Shown piece by piece: positions 6,129 to 11,166 of a DNA stretch of 11,166 nucleotides. The DNA is from an uncultured Gammaproteobacteria bacterium (GTDB lineage: Bacteria > Pseudomonadota > Gammaproteobacteria > Pseudomonadales > UBA5518), in the NCBI GenBank assembly GCA_903921135.1, contig CAIXOY010000175.1, positions 1 to 11,166 on the forward strand, read 5' to 3'. A program made the translations under genes and the position numbers. How positions within the stretch are numbered: the first letter of the stretch is position 1; each line of letters begins with the position of its first letter. The notes under the pieces are model-generated. The model saw nothing but the letters and a program-made list of their open reading frames with translations. It made no database searches and was not told where the DNA came from.

Positions 6129-7475
6129 TCAGAACTCCGCGCGGGCAACGTCGTTGCGCAACCAGAAGGCCCTGTAGCCGGTGCGCTCGGACTGGAATTC
6201 GCCAAGAGATTCGGCGTTGGTGTCGCCCGGCCCGGGATCGCCTGCGAAGGTGTAGACGGGGCGGCCACGGAAGGCCCACACCCGCAATGCCTCTGACGCG
6301 CCTGGCTGGGCGAAATGGCCGCTGCGTGGATCTATGGCAAGCACGCTCCACAGCGGCCCGCCCGAGCGGGAGTTGCCGGCGGCAAGAACGTAGGGGAAGT
6401 TCTTCAGGCAACGCTCCGCACTGCCGCCCCCGCAGAGCCCGATGCGATAGGCCTGGGTCTCGCTGGGGTGATCGCAGCCGAGCTGGTCCGGCGCATCATC
6501 GCCACAGGTGTAGGTGTAGATGGTCTTGCCCTGCGCATCTGCCAGCACCTCGCCCGCAGGCGTCTGCTGGACGGTGAACTCGCGTGGGTGCGGCACCTCC
6601 TGCACGTAGACGGCTTTCCAGCCGGGCACATCGGTGCCCTCGAGACTGCGCACCTCAGTGTCGGCGAGATGGCGATACAGGGGACGACCGCGGAAAGCCC
6701 ACTGCCGCGCGCCGTCTGCGCGATCGACGATGCGCCAGTCACCGCGTGCGCGCCCCGATGCGGGCGCCGCAAGCGGCTGCCATTCCTGCGCGCAGGCACC
6801 GGTGCAACTCGAGCGGCCGCCCCGGTCGGCATCCGAGGTATACACGGTGAAGCCGCGCTCGGTGAGCAGCATCCGCCCGCGCAAGGTGGTGTTGACCGAG
6901 AACCCGGGAGGAAGGTCCAGCGCCGGGGCGATCGGCTCGCGCACGGCAGGAGAATCGCCACGCTGCTCGGGCTTGTCGCCGCCCAGCACATCGCCGGGCG
7001 CGTGATCGAGTACCGAGGTGTAGAGCGCCGCGCCGTCATAGGCCCACTGCCGGCGACCGTCCTTGCGCGTGATGACGCTCCATTTGCCAACCGCTTCGGC
7101 CCCCGCGGGCGCGAGCTCCGGCGACCATACATCCGTACAGGCGGGGCGGGTGTCGAGTTCCGGCAACACCAGGCCGCCAGGGTAGGGGCTCATGAAGCCC
7201 CCGCTTTCGGTGTGTTTCACGCCGGTGCACACCGACTCGCCGCGCGGATCGCCGGTGACGCCGTTGCGCATCACGCGGAAGGGCCAGCGGTAGAGCGTGC
7301 GGCCCTCGGCGTTGGCGAAAACCGGGCCGTCCATCGGCGAGGATTCCACGCGGAAGCCACGCGGCATCGGTTCGGGAATCCACGCTTCCTCGCGGTCGGC
7401 AGCAAGGGCAGCGCTGCCCTGCATGAGGGCAGCGCCAGCAATCGCCACCAGTGCCAGGCGGCGCAGCGCCCTCAC
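6129..7475 (-). CDS. Three-repeat secreted protein, Lipoprotein_15/COG4315-like, copy A1
   Basis: This 448-residue exported protein is paralogous to A2. A Sec signal peptide (about 1-26, ending SAALA) precedes three COG4315/Lipoprotein_15-type repeats at about 40-168, 190-292 and 299-440. The Yx[FWY]xxD-type turns are LYTSVLD, LYRHLAD and VYTFAGD, each after a QW or VWAF strand. All eight cysteines match A2 (83, 113, 224, 228, 324, 334, 348, 356). The C-x3-C of repeat 2 (SSCTGACAQEWQPL) is closest to the canonical CxxxC...WPP of the family. Repeat 3 has a cysteine-rich insert with the conserved block ERCLKNFPYV. The start is GTG at 7475, overlapping the DUF1552 stop as GTGA, with GAGAGG seven bases upstream. 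The reading frame is open well upstream of this, but only because it runs antiparallel to DUF1552 codons. The function is unknown; repeated disulfide-linked beta hairpins suggest a binding or structural role outside the cytoplasm. Confidence 0.85.
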   Translation of the reverse strand: MRALRRLALVAIAGAALMQGSAALAADREEAWIPEPMPRGFRVESSPMDGPVFANAEGRTLYRWPFRVMRNGVTGDPRGESVCTGVKHTESGGFMSPYPGGLVLPELDTRPACTDVWSPELAPAGAEAVGKWSVITRKDGRRQWAYDGAALYTSVLDHAPGDVLGGDKPEQRGDSPAVREPIAPALDLPPGFSVNTTLRGRMLLTERGFTVYTSDADRGGRSSCTGACAQEWQPLAAPASGRARGDWRIVDRADGARQWAFRGRPLYRHLADTEVRSLEGTDVPGWKAVYVQEVPHPREFTVQQTPAGEVLADAQGKTIYTYTCGDDAPDQLGCDHPSETQAYRIGLCGGGSAERCLKNFPYVLAAGNSRSGGPLWSVLAIDPRSGHFAQPGASEALRVWAFRGRPVYTFAGDPGPGDTNAESLGEFQSERTGYRAFWLRNDVARAEF

Positions 7476-8830
7476 GCCAGGACCTCTCCCACGGGCTGCG
7501 AGGTGCTGTTGCTCTTGGTGCCCCACGAGGCCACGTCCACGCCCATCAGCTTGAGCGAGGTGTAACCCACACGGGTGGCCGCACTGCCCGCACCGTCGAT
7601 GTGCAAGCCGGTCTTCAGCTTTCCGCCCGCGCGCCCGGCAGTGAACATGGGGATATTGTCGATGGCGTGCACGCGTGCGAGGCCCGAATCGGTGCTGGCG
7701 TAGATCAGCATGTTGTCGAGGAGCGTGCCGTCGCCCTCCTTCACCTTCGTGAAGGCCTCGACGAAGTACGCCCACTCCTCGAATGCGCGGCGCGTGAACC
7801 ACGAGGAAATCGGCTGATAACCGATCTGATGATCGACCGGCTCCTCGTGCGTGGCGGTGTGGTGGGGCTTCTCGTAGCCCGCCTTGATGGTGGAGGCGAA
7901 CGCGGCGGAGTAAGCCATATTCACGACCCGCGTCTGGTCGCAGGCCACCGCCATGACGAGCAGGTCGGTGAGCATGCGGTGGCGTTTGGATACGGTGTCG
8001 GAGTCGATGCCGGGCGCAGGATCGGCACCGGGCTGTTTGACCGGCACGCAGGCGGCTATCGGCTCGGGCTTGGTGAGCTGCTGGTCGAACTGGCGCTCGA
8101 GGTCACGCAGCCCCGTGAAGTACTGGTCGAGGCGCGCCCGGTCCTCGGCGCCCAGCACGCCCTGCAGTTCCTTCGTCTGGTCCATCACACCGGAGAGCAC
8201 GCTGCGCCGCGCCATGACGCGCGGGCTGGGCGTGAAGGTGGGCGCGTTGGGGTCCTGGTAATCGGCGCCGAAGATGCGCGCATACAGGTTGAGCGGCGAA
8301 GGCTCGGAGGCGTTGATCGAGTTGGCGTTCTCGTAGCTGAAGCTGGTGCGCATATCGCCGTTCGCAGTCACGTTCACACTCGGGAAGCGCGAGCTGCGGC
8401 CGATCTGGCGCGCAACGGAGACGTCGATGGTCTCGCCGGGCTTGTCTTCCGCTGCGATGGGGGCCATGCCGGTGCGCGTCACGATCCAGCCGGTGTAGTG
8501 GCAGAGGTTGGGCGCGGAATCACGGTAGGCGTTGAAGTTGGTGTACACGTTCATCTGCTGCCTGACGCGCTCGATGGCAACGAGCTCTTCTGGCAGGACG
8601 AAACCGGGGCCCGTAGCGCTGGGCACGAACACCTTTGCGTTCATGCCGAGGCCCCAGAACCAGGTCCCGAATCGAACAGGCATCGGCGCGCCACTCGCCA
8701 TCGCCGATGCGTTGCTGTTCAGGAAGCAGTTCAGCAGCGGCAAGCCCACCGTGACGGCACCGCCTTTCAGCATGCCGCGCAGCACGCGGCGACGGCTCAG
8801 GCGTTCGAACTTCGAGGAACGGGTGATCAT
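7472..8830 (-). CDS. DUF1552 family protein, Tat-exported
   Basis: The 452-residue product matches the DUF1552 (HXXSHH) family, which is usually encoded next to DUF1592 proteins as here; no biochemical activity is established for it. A twin-arginine signal is clear: LSRRRVLRGMLKGGAVTVGLPLL at residues 11-33. The body begins PVRFGTWFWGLGMN (51-64) and includes HYTGW (111-115), ACDQTRVVNMAYS (296-308), the family histidine cluster as HHTATHEEP (323-331), LLDNMLIYASTDSG (370-383) and HAIDNIPMFTAGRAGG (388-403). The HxxSHH motif is thus HTATHE, with Thr for Ser and Glu for the last His. The ATG at 8830 overlaps the DUF1592 stop (ATGA) and has AGGAG seven bases upstream. The Tat route suggests folding, perhaps with a metal, before export. 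Length is typical of the family. Confidence 0.92.
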   Translation of the reverse strand: MITRSSKFERLSRRRVLRGMLKGGAVTVGLPLLNCFLNSNASAMASGAPMPVRFGTWFWGLGMNAKVFVPSATGPGFVLPEELVAIERVRQQMNVYTNFNAYRDSAPNLCHYTGWIVTRTGMAPIAAEDKPGETIDVSVARQIGRSSRFPSVNVTANGDMRTSFSYENANSINASEPSPLNLYARIFGADYQDPNAPTFTPSPRVMARRSVLSGVMDQTKELQGVLGAEDRARLDQYFTGLRDLERQFDQQLTKPEPIAACVPVKQPGADPAPGIDSDTVSKRHRMLTDLLVMAVACDQTRVVNMAYSAAFASTIKAGYEKPHHTATHEEPVDHQIGYQPISSWFTRRAFEEWAYFVEAFTKVKEGDGTLLDNMLIYASTDSGLARVHAIDNIPMFTAGRAGGKLKTGLHIDGAGSAATRVGYTSLKLMGVDVASWGTKSNSTSQPVGEVLA

Positions 8831-10560
8831 CGTCTTGCTCCTGCGGCCGCGCCGGCCACTGCGGATGTTGCGACCGCGGGCGCGGCTGCGGGCGCTGCCG
8901 CTGCGAACGCCGTATCGTTGACCACCATGAAGGGCTGGCTGGTGGCGATGGTGCGAAGAAGATCGGGAAGCCGGTAACCGTCCTCGGCGAAGCGCTCTGC
9001 GAGCCATGCGAGCACCGGCTTGTCGGCGGGCGCTGCAGGCCCGCCCGTGCTGTAGCTGTAAACGCGCTTCACGAGGCAGGTCGGCAGCAGCGGATTGTCA
9101 CGCAGCACGCTCGCGAGGCCAGGAACATCCTCGAAGGGCTTGCCATCCAGCGCGCCGGTGGTATCGATGGTCGCGCCTGCCTCGGTTTCGCGGTACTGGC
9201 CAGCGCCATCGAAATGCTCGAGAGCGAGCCCTATCGGATCAGTGATCTTGTGGCAGCCTGCGCAGATCGGGTTGCTGCGGTGGGCGGCGAGACGCTCCCG
9301 CGCCGTACGCAGCGTGGAGTCAGGGTTCTCGACGATGGAGAAATCAACGTTGGGCGGCGGGCGCGGCACCTGCTGGCAAAGCAACTTTTCGCGCAGGGCC
9401 TTGCCACGCAGCGTCACGGAACTGCGCCCAGGGTGGGCGTGCGCCGCGAGGAAGCTCACCTGCGTGAGAAGACCCACACGCTGGCTGTCGGCGGGGCTGG
9501 TGTAAGGCGTCCAGCCGGGCGGTGCAGGCACGCCGTAGAGCACGGCAAGCGAGGGCGAGAGGAAGGTGTCACGCGTGGTGAAGAGATCACGGTAGTCGCG
9601 CTGGCGTACCAGCAGGTGATCCACCACCGTGCGCAGGGTCTGTTCGCGTGCATCCTCGACGGTCTCGCCGCTGAAGGCGGGATAGATGTTCGGGTCCTTC
9701 GCCACAACCGCAAGGTCGTCGAAGCGCATCAGGTCATCGAAGAAGGCACGCACGCCGGTCTCGACGCGCGGGCTGGCGAGCATGCGGTCGAGGGTGCGCG
9801 ACAGCCCGTCGGGTTCGTGCAGTTCCCCGCGTTCGGCGGCTTTCAGGAGCGCGTCGTCGGGGGCGGCGTTCCACAGGAAGAAACTCAGGCGGCTGGCGAG
9901 GGAGTAGGAGTCCAGCCGACGCAGGCCGGGGCGCCGGGGATCGGGTTCACTGCGCTCCATGATGAACAGCATCGCAGGGGAGAGCAGCAGGCCTTCGAGC
10001 GCCACCCCCAGGCCAGCATGGAAATCACCGAGCCGATCTGCCGCCTCTCCCGCGGTGGCCACCATGGCAGCCTCCTGTTCAGGGGTTGGCGCGCGCCTGT
10101 GGAGAAGGCGCGCCACCGGCACGAGGAACCGCTTCGCACAGCGAGGATCGGCCGCATCGTCCCGACGAGGCGTGCAGGGCACGAGGAAGCCACGGTTCGC
10201 GGGACTGACCACCGCGGCAGCAACACCGCTGGCGGTACGCTGGAACTCCTGCATCTGACCGATGGTGACGCCGGCAGCGGAGGCGCCGTTGGCCAGCAGG
10301 CCATCGGTACGCCGGAAGGGCGCGAAATGCGTGCTGACGGTGATATCGGGCCCGAAGACATAGGCGAGCGAGTTGGCGAGCTGCTCCTGCGACAGGAGGC
10401 GCATGCGCAAGGGCGAGGCGGCATCTGCGGGCAGCGTCGCCGCGGGTTTCTGCTGCACCGGTGCTGCTGCGGCCATCCCGGCAAACGGGAGCGCAAGACA
10501 CGCAAACGCGAGCGCTGCGAGAGATCTTCCGGGGAGCGCACGGAACATGGAAAACGCCAT
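8827..10560 (-). CDS. DUF1592/DUF1588/DUF1585 protein with one heme-c motif
   Basis: The 577-residue exported protein begins with a Sec signal (~1-33). Order of domains, by recognisable segments: a DUF1587-like SQEQLANSLAYVFG (57-70), DUF1595 (~145-205), DUF1592 (~212-340, RRLDSYSLASRLSFFLWNAAPD), DUF1588 (~357-457, RVGLLTQVSFLAAHAHPGRSS) and DUF1585 (~472-545, KRVYSYSTGGP). A single CAGCH at 433-437 sits within DUF1588 and should bind covalent heme, making this a probable cytochrome; C129 and C141 may form a disulfide. This set of domains is best known from Planctomycetes and occurs in proteobacteria beside DUF1552; its reaction is not established. The last ~27 residues are an Ala/Pro/Val-rich low-complexity tail. 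ATG at 10560 is preferred over the in-frame GTG at 10569 because AAGGTG lies six bases before the ATG. It is the first gene of the tight run and the stop overlaps the DUF1552 start. Confidence 0.92.
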   Translation of the reverse strand: MAFSMFRALPGRSLAALAFACLALPFAGMAAAAPVQQKPAATLPADAASPLRMRLLSQEQLANSLAYVFGPDITVSTHFAPFRRTDGLLANGASAAGVTIGQMQEFQRTASGVAAAVVSPANRGFLVPCTPRRDDAADPRCAKRFLVPVARLLHRRAPTPEQEAAMVATAGEAADRLGDFHAGLGVALEGLLLSPAMLFIMERSEPDPRRPGLRRLDSYSLASRLSFFLWNAAPDDALLKAAERGELHEPDGLSRTLDRMLASPRVETGVRAFFDDLMRFDDLAVVAKDPNIYPAFSGETVEDAREQTLRTVVDHLLVRQRDYRDLFTTRDTFLSPSLAVLYGVPAPPGWTPYTSPADSQRVGLLTQVSFLAAHAHPGRSSVTLRGKALREKLLCQQVPRPPPNVDFSIVENPDSTLRTARERLAAHRSNPICAGCHKITDPIGLALEHFDGAGQYRETEAGATIDTTGALDGKPFEDVPGLASVLRDNPLLPTCLVKRVYSYSTGGPAAPADKPVLAWLAERFAEDGYRLPDLLRTIATSQPFMVVNDTAFAAAAPAAAPAVATSAVAGAAAGARR

Positions 10561-10775
10561 GGGGTTCACCTTGCCGATCAGGAATACAACGGTATCGACC
10601 AGGGCCGTCCTGGCCGTGTCAGCCCAGCGACAGGACTATGCCACAGCCCCCGAGACCCCAGAAATAGTTCAAAGGGATGAAAGCCGCGGGAGCGTTCCTC
10701 GACTCTGCCCTGGCCAGCGCTGTCGTCGCGCGCATGGCGCGTAACCACGAGGCGTTTTCAGCCTCGACGACGCAT
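10561..10775 (-). promoter_or_regulatory. Intergenic spacer, likely leader/promoter of the nine-gene operon
   Basis: This is the only substantial non-coding stretch in the window, between the multicopper oxidase stop and the DUF1592 gene. It should hold the operon promoter, but I find no convincing -35/-10 pair with normal spacing on the minus strand; TTGAAC (centred near 10670) has no good partner. AAGGTG (10567-10572) is the probable ribosome site for the ATG at 10560. Short imperfect palindromes built on CCAGG/CCTGG (for example 10599-10613) are present and could be operator half-sites, although this is weak. A short open frame ending at 10619 is treated under findings. Confidence 0.4.
10748..10766 (-). 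terminator. Possible terminator hairpin after the multicopper oxidase gene
   Basis: A perfect 6-bp inverted repeat, cgaggc / gcctcg, with a 7-nt loop begins 10 bp past the multicopper oxidase stop codon. The downstream side on the minus strand reads TGGTTACG, so there is no U tract and termination by this element alone is uncertain. Its position supports the oxidase gene being a separate transcription unit. Confidence 0.35.
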
Positions 10776-11165
10776 TCAGCCCGGGCGACGCACCGGCGCC
10801 CCGAACCCGGGATCACGGCTCACACGGCGCGCGACGCTGCCCTCCGGATGCACATACGGACCAGGGTCACGGAAATCCCCGGGCGCGAGGCCATCGCGCA
10901 CCTTGAGCAGCGTGAACATCCCGCCCATCTCGAGATTTCCGAAAGGCCCCTTGCCCATCATCATCGGCAGGGTGTTCTCCGGGCCCGGCATGTGGCCGGA
11001 TTCGACATGCCCCTGATGCTCTGCCATGCCGGCCTCGCCCATGGCCATGTAACCGGGCAGCATCGCGCGGATCTCCTGCTCCACCCCGCGCTGGTCCACG
11101 CCCAGCATGTTGGTCACGCCGTGGCCCATGGCGTTCATGGTGTGGTGCGATTTGTGGCAGTGCAG
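10776..11165 (-). CDS. Multicopper oxidase (CopA-like), 3' part
   Basis: The last 129 codons are visible. They open with the fourth copper-binding motif of multicopper oxidases, HCH-x3-H-x4-M (visible residues 2-13: HCHKSHHTMNAM). It supplies the type-1 copper Cys and His, the axial Met and type-3 copper His ligands, so the protein is a blue-copper oxidase that passes substrate electrons to O2. An unusually long tail follows with many Met and His residues (YMAMGEAGMAEHQGH, LPMMMGKG, LEMGGMFTLLKV), typical of copper-tolerance oxidases that bind Cu(I) in the periplasm. The start, signal peptide and other copper motifs lie beyond the right edge. It is on the same strand as the nine-gene operon but separated by about 215 bp and a hairpin, so it is probably the end of an upstream unit, though partial read-through is possible. 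Laccase-type and CopA-type activity cannot be told apart from this fragment. Confidence 0.88.
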   Translation of the reverse strand: MHCHKSHHTMNAMGHGVTNMLGVDQRGVEQEIRAMLPGYMAMGEAGMAEHQGHVESGHMPGPENTLPMMMGKGPFGNLEMGGMFTLLKVRDGLAPGDFRDPGPYVHPEGSVARRVSRDPGFGAPVRRPG

Positions 11166-11166
11166 C

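Larger units (their letters stand above)
4943..7475 (-). repeat. Tandem module copy 1 (A1-B1)
   Basis: This is the promoter-proximal copy of the duplicated A-B block. Matching exact tracts are 6466-6494 (29 bp) and 6400-6419 (20 bp) in the A gene, and 5386-5407 (22 bp) in the B gene. They pair with the positions given for copy 2. The two copies abut through an ATGA stop/start overlap at 4943-4946, with no remnant sequence between them. Confidence 0.85.

Noticed and set aside
6125..6268. N-terminal extension of B1 to 6268
   Set aside because: It overlaps the end of A1 out of frame and would bury the signal peptide at residue ~50.
4844..6577. 577-codon open frame on the plus strand
   Set aside because: It crosses three genes of the opposite strand (A2, B1, A1) and has antisense composition throughout; it parallels the similar antisense frame over A2/B2 only because the coding strand is duplicated.
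2437..7475. Assembly or sequencing artefact as the cause of the tandem repeat
   Set aside because: The copies differ throughout at nucleotide and protein level and have distinct C-terminal tails and start codons, so they are genuine diverged paralogues.
7476..7802. N-terminal extension of A1 to 7802
   Set aside because: The extension overlaps the C-terminal codons of DUF1552 and has no conserved content; the signal peptide begins at the GTG at 7475.
7451..8977. 508-codon open frame on the plus strand
   Set aside because: It is antisense to the DUF1552 gene, which has clear Tat and family motifs. The plus translation is compositionally biased (many His, Arg, Val, Gly) and matches nothing recognisable.
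10599..10613. Small palindrome CCAGG-N5-CCTGG in the operon leader
   Set aside because: Five-bp arms of G/C-rich sequence are expected by chance at this base composition, and no second well-spaced copy or known operator consensus supports it.
9214..10680. 488-codon open frame on the plus strand
   Set aside because: It is antisense to the DUF1592 gene, whose domains and heme motif are unmistakable. No ribosome site or family features support the plus frame.

Overview
This window is about two-thirds G+C and almost entirely coding. It reads as a chromosomal segment of a respiratory, copper-handling Gram-negative bacterium, most plausibly a gammaproteobacterium. The basis is a high-potential iron-sulfur protein (HiPIP), a cytochrome c', an alcohol-dehydrogenase-type triheme cytochrome c, a CopA-like multicopper oxidase, and Sec or Tat signal peptides on every gene whose N-terminus is visible. 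The taxonomic placement is an inference from gene content only.

Layout. The left edge (3-233, +) holds the 3' end of a HiPIP gene. It converges on a long minus-strand cluster, and a perfect 7-bp hairpin at the junction contains both stop codons. Read in the direction of transcription, from right to left, the minus strand holds: the 3' end of a multicopper oxidase (10776-11165); a ~215-bp spacer; then nine genes in one tight run. These are a DUF1592/DUF1588/DUF1585 protein with one heme-c motif (8827-10560); a Tat-exported DUF1552 protein (7472-8830); a two-gene module present twice in tandem (A1 6129-7475 and B1 4943-6124, then A2 3612-4946 and B2 2437-3606); a Tat-exported VOC/glyoxalase-fold protein (1928-2422); a cytochrome c' (1460-1912); and a triheme cytochrome c (244-1446). 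Four junctions overlap or nearly touch (ATGA, GTGA, a 4-bp gap, ATGA) and the other gaps are 5-15 bp, so one polycistronic, translationally coupled operon is very likely.

How the parts may fit together. A proteins are built of three 'secreted repeat' units of the Lipoprotein_15/COG4315 type (Yx[FWY]xxD motif). B proteins belong to a family I cannot name, with a DxDG acidic loop and two conserved cysteines. The partnership of DUF1592 with DUF1552 is established in genomes, but its biochemistry is not. The DUF1592 protein, the cytochrome c', the triheme cytochrome, and outside the operon the HiPIP and the multicopper oxidase, make a chain of extracytoplasmic electron carriers. The most economical reading is an uncharacterised extracytoplasmic oxidation or electron-transfer system. 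Its core would be the DUF1592, DUF1552, A and B proteins, and its electrons would leave through the c-type cytochromes. The substrate is unknown and no conventional dehydrogenase is present in the window.

No RNA genes, insertion sequences, CRISPR arrays or phage genes were seen. The long open frames on the plus strand opposite this operon are antisense shadows of high-G+C coding sequence.
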